Source: Runella sp. CRIBMP (GTDB lineage Bacteria; Bacteroidota; Bacteroidia; Cytophagales; Spirosomataceae). Taken from it: a DNA stretch of 52,381 bases. Under the pieces are notes generated by a model, which had not been told where the DNA came from, searched no databases, and was given only the letters and a program-made list of their open reading frames with translations. Below, one piece after another: positions 25,599 through 39,985 of the stretch. The stretch is from assembly GCF_009905605.1 (NCBI RefSeq), contig NZ_JAAAKZ010000027.1:1-52381 (forward strand), written 5' to 3'. Both the position numbers and the translations under genes were made by a program. Position 1 is the first letter of the stretch; every line of letters begins with the position of its first letter.

Positions 25599-26741
25599 TT
25601 ACTTTGACTTTTGAGGAACTTTCAAAATGGCATCGAAAGCTGGTTTGGGTTGTTTATTTCTATCCCAGAGTAGGGGATAATTGGTTCGATTGGGAATCGG
25701 ATAATCGTTTTTCCACGACATTCCATCATGGATACCCCACATAGTTACGCGGTCAATTTTGTCTCTTTTACGGTAAAATATCTCAAAAAGTTGGGTGTAT
25801 CTATCCGCTAAAGCCTTCTGCATCGAGTCGGGTAGGCCGTTGGGGTAAGGGTCTAAAAACGTTTTAAATTCTTCGTTTTGAAACTGCTTTTCGCTCATGC
25901 CCTGTCCTATAATCTGCCCTTCTTTGGTGAGCGGAAGCACGTCTACGTCCAACTCTGTAATCATTACTTTCAAGCCCAAAGCCGCATAAGCATCAATCGC
26001 GGCTTCGATGTACTCGGTTTTGGGATAATTTAGGCCCCAGTGTCCTTGTATACCGATACCGTCAATTTTGATTCCTTCTTTTTGTAACATTTTTACCATC
26101 TTGACAATCCCATCCCGCTTCGACGGCCGCCAAGCATTAAAATCGTTGTAGTATAATTCGGTATTGGGGGCGTATTGGGCAGCGTATTTGAAAGCCAACT
26201 TAACCAGTTCGTCGCCACTGCCAATGCCTTTTACCCACGTAGTGGGCCGATAACTCCCGTCGTCGTCAATGACTTCGTTTACCACGTCCCAAGCTTGCAC
26301 TTTGCCAGCATACCGACCCGCTACGGTTTTAATATGCTCTTGCAAACGCTCGGCAACGGCTTCTTTCGATTTTGGTTTGCCGTTTTCGTCTTGAAAAAAC
26401 CATGCAGGGGTTTGATTGTGCCACACGAGCGTATGCCCAATGATAAACATATTGTTTTTCTTGCCAAACTCAACGTAAGCATCGGCAGGGCCATAATTAA
26501 AAACTCCAGGCTGTGGATTGATAAGCCCCGCTTTCATGGAGTTTTCGAGGGTGATGGTATTAAATTGCTTTACTACGATTTCTTGAGAGGCCTTGTCTCG
26601 TCCCGAAACGATGGCGTCATTGACTGCCACCCCCATTTTGAAGGCATCTTTATAGGCTTCTTTGAGGGTAAGTTGAGCCTCTGACAAAGTGGCTGTCAGC
26701 GTAATAGTGCTAAAAATGAGCCATTGAATACCTTTCTTCAT
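25599..26741 (-). CDS. xyn10: GH10 endo-beta-1,4-xylanase
   Basis: This is a 380-residue secreted xylanase with a signal peptide of about 22 residues (TLSEAQ). The family 10 acid/base is Glu156 in WDVVNEV and the nucleophile is Glu263 in VMITELDVD. The substrate-binding segments ITLENSMK and GHTLVWHNQTP are present. It cuts the beta-1,4-xylan backbone by a retaining mechanism. It is a single catalytic domain with no binding module. It lies 59 bp after the cytoplasmic GH43 gene. It is distinct from the second GH10 at 29400. Confidence 0.95.
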   Translation of the reverse strand: MKKGIQWLIFSTITLTATLSEAQLTLKEAYKDAFKMGVAVNDAIVSGRDKASQEIVVKQFNTITLENSMKAGLINPQPGVFNYGPADAYVEFGKKNNMFIIGHTLVWHNQTPAWFFQDENGKPKSKEAVAERLQEHIKTVAGRYAGKVQAWDVVNEVIDDDGSYRPTTWVKGIGSGDELVKLAFKYAAQYAPNTELYYNDFNAWRPSKRDGIVKMVKMLQKEGIKIDGIGIQGHWGLNYPKTEYIEAAIDAYAALGLKVMITELDVDVLPLTKEGQIIGQGMSEKQFQNEEFKTFLDPYPNGLPDSMQKALADRYTQLFEIFYRKRDKIDRVTMWGIHDGMSWKNDYPIPNRTNYPLLWDRNKQPKPAFDAILKVPQKSK

Positions 26742-26800
26742 ACGTGTCGCGTTTGTGTTGTTCTGATTTTTTAAAGCTGTGTTTTAGAATAATTCACTCA

Positions 26801-27835
26801 TTACGCATACGGCTCTATGGTCTGAATTTTGCCTTCGGCATCATGTTTAAGTTCGGTTATTTTAATGCTGCGCAGGTGCGTCACGCCCTCGGAAAGGCTC
26901 GAATCGTGGTAAAAAAGATACCATTTTCCCTCTACTTCACAAATTGAATGGTGGGATGTCCAACCTACCACGGGATTCAAGATTCGGCCCTGATACGTAA
27001 ACGGCCCGTAGGGGTTATCGCCGGTAGCGTAACAAATAAAATGTGTATCGCCCGTGGAATAAGAGAAATAATATTTCCCCTTATAAAAGTGTACCCACGG
27101 CGCCTCAAAAAAACGTCGGTCGTTATCGCCGGCCAAAAGGGGTTCTCCGTTTTCATCCAAAATGACTAAGTCTCTTGGTTCTTCGGCAAATTGAAGCAAG
27201 TCATCGGTCAGTTTGGCTACTTTAGCGCACAAAGCGGGTTCATTATCCGCAGGTAGGTGAGCCACGGGGCTTTCGGGAGAAGTTGAATTGAAAACACCTT
27301 CTCGCCAACGTTGCAATTGCCCGCCCCACAGTCCGCCAAAATACATATAATAAGCGCCATCAGCGTCCTTAAAAACGGCAGGGTCTATCGAAAAACTGTC
27401 TTTAATTGGCTCAGGTTGAGGTATAAAAGGACCCACAGGTGAATCACTGATAGCCACGCCAATTCTGAAAATTCCCTCGTAATCTTTAGCAGGAAAAAAC
27501 AAATAGTATTTGCCGTTCTTTTCGTGGGCATCGGGTGCCCACATTTGACGTTCGGCCCACGGCACATCGTTTACGTGCAAGGCCACGCCATTGTCAATGG
27601 CTTCGCTCGTGATGGAGTCCATCGAAATCACGTGGTAATCTTCCATGGCAAAGTGACTACCCAAGTCATCGAAGGCTTCGCCGGCATCAATATCGTGCGA
27701 TGGATAAATGTAGATTTTGCCGTTGAATACGTGCGCCGATGGGTCGGCAGTATAAATATGACGGACAAGCGGCTGAGAAATCGCTCGTCTATTTAAGTCT
27801 TTAAAATCAATATGTTGTATGCTATCTTCTGGCAT
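26801..27835 (-). CDS. GH43 beta-xylosidase/arabinofuranosidase, cytoplasmic
   Basis: This is a 344-residue five-bladed propeller enzyme of family 43 without a signal peptide, so it should act in the cytoplasm. The catalytic base lies in YTADPSAH, the pKa-modulating Asp in SIDPAVF, and the acid in FFEAPWVHF. The sequence resembles the small GH43 xylosidases that release xylose or arabinose from imported oligosaccharides. It starts 24 bp after the sugar symporter stop, which supports import followed by intracellular cleavage. The exact subfamily and linkage cannot be settled by eye. Confidence 0.9.
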   Translation of the reverse strand: MPEDSIQHIDFKDLNRRAISQPLVRHIYTADPSAHVFNGKIYIYPSHDIDAGEAFDDLGSHFAMEDYHVISMDSITSEAIDNGVALHVNDVPWAERQMWAPDAHEKNGKYYLFFPAKDYEGIFRIGVAISDSPVGPFIPQPEPIKDSFSIDPAVFKDADGAYYMYFGGLWGGQLQRWREGVFNSTSPESPVAHLPADNEPALCAKVAKLTDDLLQFAEEPRDLVILDENGEPLLAGDNDRRFFEAPWVHFYKGKYYFSYSTGDTHFICYATGDNPYGPFTYQGRILNPVVGWTSHHSICEVEGKWYLFYHDSSLSEGVTHLRSIKITELKHDAEGKIQTIEPYA

Positions 27836-27859
27836 TGTTTGAGCTATTTTAATGATGGG

Positions 27860-29278
27860 TTATTTTCTTCGTTCTTTCAACTCCGCTTCTATCTTCAATT
27901 CCATTTTCTTTCCTATTTCATAAAATGCCAGCAGCCCTACGGCAATCAAAAAAGGGATGGCAGGAAAAATACTTACCAGCATTTTGATGCCATTGATAGT
28001 TTCGGCCGACTGTGCTATTTCGGTTTGTGGTTTATAATTAAATATCCCTAAAATTAAGGTAAGTAAAGAACTTCCGATGCTCAAACCACCCTTCAAGCCC
28101 ACCATCATGGCTGAAAATATAATAGCTGTAGCCCGACGATTGTTTTTCCATTCGGAGTAGTCGGCAACATCGGCAATCATGGTCCAAAGAATGGGCGTAC
28201 TGATGCCATAAAAAAACATGTGCAGAATCTGAGAGCCAAACATAAGACCCACGGATTGAGGCGGATAAAAATAGAACAGGATGATAAAAAGGGTGGAAAC
28301 AAACAGCGAAGCCCCGAAAACGTTTCTCTTTCCATATTTGTCTGCCAATTGTTTGGAAAGCATAATACCAATCAGACCAATCAATATTCCGCCGCCGTTA
28401 AACACGCCCAATCCCATCGAGATGTCATTTTCGAAGGCAGGCAAGAAAGATTTCATTGGTTCCAAGAAAGCAGTAAGCTGCACTTTATCCACGTAGTTTT
28501 CAAAGTAATATACATAAGAACCGCCCTTCATCGCCAACGTAATGAAAACTAAAGTAGTGACGGTGAGCATGATAATCCACGGAATATTCTTAAACAAATC
28601 GCCAAGGTCTTCTTTTAACGACGATTTTTGCTCAGGTTTAGGTACAATGCGCTCTTTGGTAGTAAAGAAAGTAATCAAAAGCATAAGCGTACCGATGATG
28701 GCCAAAATGGTCATTACTTTTTCTATCCCTACGGCTTTGTTACCATCCCCTGCTTTTAGGATAAGATTGTACATAAATACCTGCACAAAAAACTGAGAAA
28801 ACATCACCGCTACGAAACGATAGGCCGACATGCTGTTACGTTCGGCCATGTCGCCCGTAATGACGCCGCTCAGTGCCGAATAAGGTAAATTGTTGGCGGC
28901 ATACAGCAACAACAACAAACTGTACGTAATGACAGCGTAAATAACTTTGCCTTGGTAAGAAAAATCGGGCGTACTGAAAGCCAATAAGGCGGTAACCCCC
29001 AGCGGCACGGCCGTCCACAGTATCCACGGCCTGAATTTTCCCCACCGGGTAGTTGTTCTGTCGGCGATTGCCCCCATCAAGGGGTTGAATACAAAGGCCG
29101 CAAATAACCCTACGAAGAGGGTGACCAATGTGGCATCTTCGGTTTTTAAGCCATAAATGTCGGTATAGAAATACGCCAAATATGTAACCAGCGTCTGAAA
29201 AACCAAATTAGCGGCCAAGTCGCCGAGGCTGTAACCGATTTTCTCAAGGACGGATAGTTTTTGTGAGGTTTGGTTCAT
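27860..29278 (-). CDS. GPH-family sugar:cation symporter (MFS)
   Basis: This is a 472-residue inner-membrane protein from the ATG at 29278; an ATG 39 bases earlier would add 13 residues ahead of the normal family start. It has about twelve hydrophobic helices. The motif DVADYSEWKNNRRATAIIFS matches the conserved cytoplasmic loop of glycoside-pentoside-hexuronide symporters, and AERNSMSAYRFV is another family landmark. Relatives carry xylosides and other pentose oligosaccharides. With the cytoplasmic GH43 directly downstream, it most likely brings xylo-oligosaccharides across the inner membrane. Confidence 0.9.
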   Translation of the reverse strand: MNQTSQKLSVLEKIGYSLGDLAANLVFQTLVTYLAYFYTDIYGLKTEDATLVTLFVGLFAAFVFNPLMGAIADRTTTRWGKFRPWILWTAVPLGVTALLAFSTPDFSYQGKVIYAVITYSLLLLLYAANNLPYSALSGVITGDMAERNSMSAYRFVAVMFSQFFVQVFMYNLILKAGDGNKAVGIEKVMTILAIIGTLMLLITFFTTKERIVPKPEQKSSLKEDLGDLFKNIPWIIMLTVTTLVFITLAMKGGSYVYYFENYVDKVQLTAFLEPMKSFLPAFENDISMGLGVFNGGGILIGLIGIMLSKQLADKYGKRNVFGASLFVSTLFIILFYFYPPQSVGLMFGSQILHMFFYGISTPILWTMIADVADYSEWKNNRRATAIIFSAMMVGLKGGLSIGSSLLTLILGIFNYKPQTEIAQSAETINGIKMLVSIFPAIPFLIAVGLLAFYEIGKKMELKIEAELKERRK

Positions 29279-29399
29279 TAAAAGAAGATTTAGGAAGATT
29301 GAAAAAAGTTGTAACACAGAGTTTCACTGAGATATTTTATACTTTGTGGAACTCTGTGTAATACTCAGTGTACCTCCGTGTCATAAAAACATTGTCGCC
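29279..29399 (-). other. Intercistronic region with hairpin between GH10 and symporter
   Basis: ACACAGAGT at about 29314 pairs with ACTCTGTGT at about 29351 (nine base pairs), within imperfect repeats of a CACAGAG/CTCAGTG type. There is no T run, so it is unlikely to be an efficient terminator. It may be a mobile-type intergenic repeat or an RNA processing signal. Confidence 0.4.
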
Positions 29400-30509
29400 T
29401 TATTTTGCCGCTTTTAGCTCCAATACTGACTTATATGCCAATTTCGGCTTAAATTCTCGGTCAAAAAGCAATGGGTAATTGGTTCTTCCTCTAATGGGAA
29501 AACCGTTCAGCCACGAATGACCATCGTTTACCCCCCAAAAAGTCACCCGACTGATTTTATCCTTGTGTTTAAGAAACAGTTTGAAAAGATCTTCGTATTT
29601 CTGCGCCAAAGTGACCTGCACTGAGTCAGGCAATCCAGCCGTGTAAGGATTCATTTTAGGGCTTCCTTCAAAGTTTTGATTTACATCGGCTCCTCGCAAA
29701 TCCCAAGGATTTGGCAAAACCGTAAGGTCGAGTTCGGTAAAAGCTACTTTTAAGCCTAATTGAGAAAATTCAACGATAGCGTCCTCGATTACTTTGAGGT
29801 TCAGTGTGTTGATACTCCAATGCCCCTGTATGCCCACGCCATCTATTTTTGTGCCGCTTGCTTGTAGTTTTTTGATGAGTTCGATTGCTCCTTTGCGCTT
29901 AGCGGGTTGTTCGATGTTGTAATCGTTGTAGTACAATGCGGCTTTGGGGTCGGCTTTGGCCGCCAAATCAAAAGCTTCTTTGAGGTAACCTTCCCCCAAC
30001 TTGTTGAGGAATACTGATTTGCGAAGGGTGCCATCTTCGTTGAGTGCTTCGTTGACTACATCCCAGCTGTTGATTTTTCCTGCATATCTGCCCGCTACGG
30101 TTTTAATGTGCTCGGTCATAAACAGACGCACCGAATCAGGGCTATTGATTTTACTGACAAACCGAGGTAATTGCGAATGCCAAACCAAGGTATGCCCCAC
30201 GATATACATGTTATTTTTCTGACCGTATTCGACAAATTTATCGGCAGGGTCAAAATTGTAACGATTGATTTCGGGGTGTATCACTTCCGATTTCATGATG
30301 TTTTCGGCGGTAATGGCGTTGAATTCACGCTTAATGAGCTGGTTAGCCGTTTCATTTCTTTCCTCAATGTGTGAGGTGCCCAGCGCCGTCCCTATCAGGA
30401 AATCTTTTTGATAGGCTGACTTTAGGGAGGTCTGACTGTAAGCAGAATAACTCATTCCCAAAGCAATTGCCGCCCAAGAAAGTGATTTTAGTCGATTTTG
30501 ACGTCTCAT
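29400..30509 (-). CDS. xyn10: GH10 endo-beta-1,4-xylanase (second copy)
   Basis: This is a 369-residue secreted xylanase from the ATG at 30509; a longer frame to 30596 would place 29 non-signal residues before the signal peptide, so it is rejected. The signal peptide ends at AYSQ. The acid/base is Glu154 in WDVVNEALN and the nucleophile Glu259 in AFTELDLTV. ITAENIMKSE and GHTLVWHSQLP are conserved. It is clearly homologous to the GH10 at 25599 but differs throughout, so it is an old paralogue. A terminator upstream (30600-30649) suggests that transcription starts anew for this gene. Confidence 0.95.
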   Translation of the reverse strand: MRRQNRLKSLSWAAIALGMSYSAYSQTSLKSAYQKDFLIGTALGTSHIEERNETANQLIKREFNAITAENIMKSEVIHPEINRYNFDPADKFVEYGQKNNMYIVGHTLVWHSQLPRFVSKINSPDSVRLFMTEHIKTVAGRYAGKINSWDVVNEALNEDGTLRKSVFLNKLGEGYLKEAFDLAAKADPKAALYYNDYNIEQPAKRKGAIELIKKLQASGTKIDGVGIQGHWSINTLNLKVIEDAIVEFSQLGLKVAFTELDLTVLPNPWDLRGADVNQNFEGSPKMNPYTAGLPDSVQVTLAQKYEDLFKLFLKHKDKISRVTFWGVNDGHSWLNGFPIRGRTNYPLLFDREFKPKLAYKSVLELKAAK

Positions 30510-30599
30510 AATGAATTGATTAGTAAATATTTTTTTGAAATTAAAATTCAGTCGAATTCTGCAACAATTCGAACAGATTTTCCTGCCCCAAACCACCTA

Positions 30600-30649
30600 A
30601 AAAAAATAAAAGTACCATTTAATTGACTGTTTTTAGAGCAATTAAATGG
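30600..30649 (-). terminator. Rho-independent terminator after the small secreted protein gene
   Basis: CCATTTAATTG (30615-30625) pairs perfectly with CAATTAAATGG (30639-30649) around a 13-base loop. On the minus strand it is followed by a T-rich tract ending in eight Ts. It sits just past the stop at 30660 and probably splits the run of xylan genes into two transcripts. Confidence 0.8.
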
Positions 30650-30659
30650 CAACATTTTC

Positions 30660-30995
30660 TTATTGCTTAACAAGCTTCATCTCACCACGCTCATTCTTTA
30701 AAACTATTTCTTTGTCAGAAACTAACTCGCCAGTGTAGCTTATTTTACGGTCGCCAAGAGAAACACTAAACGAAATCTTTTTGTCATCAACAGTACCTTC
30801 CTCAATGGGGGACTCTCCTCTTTGAGTTTTCCAAATTCCTGTTAATTTTTTGCCTTCTACCTTAAAGGTGTAGTTTACTTCAAAAGTGCCGTTTGGGGTT
30901 TCACGGCTGCCTTTCCAGTTGCCATCAATTGGATTTTGTGCAAGTGCCACTAAGCTGGCAATTGATAAGAATAAAGAAAAAAATAACGTTTTCAT
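30660..30995 (-). CDS. Small secreted protein of unknown function
   Basis: This is a 111-residue protein from the ATG at 30995, whose signal peptide ends at VALAQ. The mature part is about 90 residues of predicted beta-strands: DGNWKGSRETPNGTFEVNYT, FKVEGKKLTGIWKT, EEGTVDDKKISFSV, ISYTGELVSDKEIVLKNERG. The pattern suggests a small beta-barrel. I recognise no family by name. It lies 30 bp after the double esterase and just before a terminator, so it is the last gene of the first xylan transcript. Confidence 0.75.
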   Translation of the reverse strand: MKTLFFSLFLSIASLVALAQNPIDGNWKGSRETPNGTFEVNYTFKVEGKKLTGIWKTQRGESPIEEGTVDDKKISFSVSLGDRKISYTGELVSDKEIVLKNERGEMKLVKQ

Positions 30996-31025
30996 TGTGA
31001 AAAATTGGGGGTTTTGTTTGAACAT

Positions 31026-34096
<3,071 letters not shown>

Positions 34097-34122
34097 TTAT
34101 GAGGTTGAATAATGTTAAAAAT

Positions 34123-36379
<2,257 letters not shown>

Positions 36380-36413
36380 TGGTTTACTGATTGGTTAAGG
36401 GTGTATTGGTATA

Positions 36414-37535
<1,122 letters not shown>

Positions 37536-37555
37536 TTAAGGGTTTGTTATTTGGT

Positions 37556-39916
37556 TTATTTTGCCCATTCTTTTCCTTCGGGCGTTCGTCTCCACTCGAA
37601 ATACGAATTCAGTACTTTCATGGCATCATTGCTCGGGACAGGTCCCATAAATGCCTTTTGCTGGAAATACATGACCGCAGGTTTTTTGGTAGAAAACGCT
37701 TCCCATTGCGGTACATTTCCGTCATTGGGGTTGCCGCTTTTGGCAAAATTTGTCCAGTACGTCATGATGGTTTCCGACATATCACCGTCTGTTGGCGTAC
37801 GGTTCTGGTCGGCGGGATTGAGGTTTCCAAACACAAAAGCAACGTCTTGTGCGTGGGGCGAGCCGTACCCAAACTTTGCAGAGCCTGCGGGGTGCTCAGG
37901 GTGTTGGTCAAAATAGTAATAGAAAACCTTCTCCTTTGATTTCTGAGACTGAAGATTGGCCCATGCCCACGTTTGCCAGCCAAAAGCGGCATCACGGGCT
38001 AAATCCCTTGCCGTTTTGGGAACGCTGTTTTCTTCAACAGGATACGCTTTTATCAGTTTTTCGGCAAACGGTCCGTAGCGTTTGTTGGTGCTTTCAATAT
38101 AATCTTTCGGTGTTTTGGGAGGCATAAAGCTCGCACCTTCGTCGGAGTTGTAGCCGATTAACACAGGCGTATGGTTGAACTTGCCTTTTTGGTACAAAAC
38201 ATGTTGATCGTCGGGAATGACGTATCCATCGACGATTGGCCAGCCTCCGGGGTTGCCAAAACCTGATGGGAGCTTATCGGGAGGCAAAGCACGAAGTTCA
38301 ACCAATGACGTAGCGCCTGCTTTTTGCATAAATTCAACGCCTTGTTTTTCGGCCAAGGCCAACAGCTTCATGTTTTCTCCAGGGTAGGTCGTGAGTCGGT
38401 GGGGGCCAAACGAGCCGCCGCTTTGCGAAATCGCCCCGTGAAAAAGTCCTTTGGCCAATGGCGACGCACACAGCATACTCACCGCAATGCCTCCTGCTGA
38501 TTCGCCAAAAATGGTTACTTTGTCAGGATTACCGCCAAAGGCTCTGATATTTTTCTGCACCCATTGCAAACCCGCAATCATGTCAAGCAAGCCATAGTTT
38601 CCCGACGTTTTTTGGGGCGTTTCAGCGCTTAGCTCTGGGTGTGCCAAAAAGCCCATTTGATTGACACGGTAAGCGATACTGACCATTATTACGCCTTTTT
38701 TTGCCAGTTTTTCACCATTCGTTACGGGTTCTGAGGTGGCGCCAAAGCTAAACCCACCGCCGTAAATCCAGACCATGACGGGCAGGTTTTCATTGGCGGT
38801 TTTGGCAGGCGTCCAGACGTTCAGGTACAAACAATCTTCGCTCTTGCCCGAAGGCGGATTGCCGCCCTGATAGGGGGCGGGGGCAAATTGGGTTGCTTGT
38901 TTTACACCTTCCCACTTGGCGGCGGGTTGCGGTGCTTTCCAGCGAAGGTTTCCCACGGGTGGGGCGGCAAAAGGAATGCCTTTATAGACCGATAACCCGT
39001 TTTCGGTGCTGCCTTGTACTAAGCCTTGCTCTACTTTTACAGGAGAGGGTGGTGCAATGCTGCTTTCGTCGATGTCGATTTTTTTGCCTTGCGACGCTAA
39101 CAAAGCCGCTGCGTATCGTTTACCAAAAATGCGGATGCCTTCGCTGCTGAAATGCAATTTGTCGGGAACGGCGGGCAATCCTTTGGACGAAACCACAATG
39201 GCTGACGGTATCGTTTGGGGCAACGTAGCGATGATGGTATTCATGCTCGCGCACTTACCACCCTGATCGGCATTGACCAGCTCACCTGCCAGCAACGGAA
39301 CCGAATTGGAAGGTAAATTCAGGTCGGCCAGTAAGTCGTCGTAGATTTTTTTGACCTTCATCGGCCATGCTTTATCCCCCGTATTCGACTCGCCCTGATG
39401 CAGCAAAATACCTTTAATAACCCCCGATTTTTGTGCCAAACGCGCCATTTCTACCAGTCTTTCGTACGGATTTCCACCGTATTGATTGGCCATGTTGATC
39501 ATCCACGGCCTTTCTTTGGCCGAGGTGTCGAGGTACATTTTATAGTCTTTTTTATCAAAAATCTCAATTTTACTTCCCGCCACGGCTATATGCACAAAAC
39601 CTACTTTAACGTTTTTCGGCAGATTTACCACCAACGTCCGACCGAAATAATCGGCGGGCGAAAGGCGTGTATTACAGCGGCAAAGCGGCGGTTTGGCCGT
39701 GTACCAGTTGCCTTTCGTTCGCCCCAACTCAGGACAATCGACTGCCGAAAGGAGCCGAAGCCGGCTGTCTACAAGCGTGTCCTGTTGCTCTATTTTAGCG
39801 GGTCCTTCCATATTTGACTGACCGATGCAGAGGTAAATATGGAAATTAGGGTCCTGGGCTTGGGCGCTGATGAACCCTACAAAACAAATGGTTAAAACTA
39901 AAAGTAAGCGTTTCAT
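37556..39916 (-). CDS. CE6-like SGNH acetylesterase fused to type-B carboxylesterase
   Basis: This is a 786-residue secreted protein with a signal peptide to about residue 21. The N-terminal part (about 22-275) is an SGNH esterase like acetyl-xylan esterase family CE6: GQSNMEG (Ser34), HQGESNTG (173-180) and the Asp252/His255 pair in DKLHFSSEG. The C-terminal part (about 295-786) is a type-B carboxylesterase with DCLYLNVWTP, the oxyanion region YGGGFSFG, nucleophile Ser473 in FGESAGG, acid region NSDEGASF and likely His in GSPHAQDVAFVFGN. Two unrelated esterase folds in one chain suggest simultaneous removal of acetyl and another ester, perhaps feruloyl or glucuronoyl. That last point is inference. 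Confidence 0.88.
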   Translation of the reverse strand: MKRLLLVLTICFVGFISAQAQDPNFHIYLCIGQSNMEGPAKIEQQDTLVDSRLRLLSAVDCPELGRTKGNWYTAKPPLCRCNTRLSPADYFGRTLVVNLPKNVKVGFVHIAVAGSKIEIFDKKDYKMYLDTSAKERPWMINMANQYGGNPYERLVEMARLAQKSGVIKGILLHQGESNTGDKAWPMKVKKIYDDLLADLNLPSNSVPLLAGELVNADQGGKCASMNTIIATLPQTIPSAIVVSSKGLPAVPDKLHFSSEGIRIFGKRYAAALLASQGKKIDIDESSIAPPSPVKVEQGLVQGSTENGLSVYKGIPFAAPPVGNLRWKAPQPAAKWEGVKQATQFAPAPYQGGNPPSGKSEDCLYLNVWTPAKTANENLPVMVWIYGGGFSFGATSEPVTNGEKLAKKGVIMVSIAYRVNQMGFLAHPELSAETPQKTSGNYGLLDMIAGLQWVQKNIRAFGGNPDKVTIFGESAGGIAVSMLCASPLAKGLFHGAISQSGGSFGPHRLTTYPGENMKLLALAEKQGVEFMQKAGATSLVELRALPPDKLPSGFGNPGGWPIVDGYVIPDDQHVLYQKGKFNHTPVLIGYNSDEGASFMPPKTPKDYIESTNKRYGPFAEKLIKAYPVEENSVPKTARDLARDAAFGWQTWAWANLQSQKSKEKVFYYYFDQHPEHPAGSAKFGYGSPHAQDVAFVFGNLNPADQNRTPTDGDMSETIMTYWTNFAKSGNPNDGNVPQWEAFSTKKPAVMYFQQKAFMGPVPSNDAMKVLNSYFEWRRTPEGKEWAK

Positions 39917-39985
39917 TAGTAGTAAGTTAAGGGGTTTATAACCACAAAGAGCCCAAAGAATGGCACAACGGGCACGAAGTGATTA
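39917..39985 (-). other. Short intergenic repeat of the CACAAAG type
   Basis: Between the GH43 and the esterase fusion, the plus strand reads CCACAAAGAGCCCAAAG and then GGCACAACGGGCACGAAG, an imperfect repeat with a period of about ten bases. Similar CACAAAG/CACGAAG strings are common between genes in many bacterial genomes. Its function is unknown. Confidence 0.35.

Noticed and set aside
25599-30509. Recent duplication of the GH10 gene
   Set aside because: The two xylanases share family motifs, but signal peptides, loops and tails differ throughout, so the pair is old or was acquired separately.
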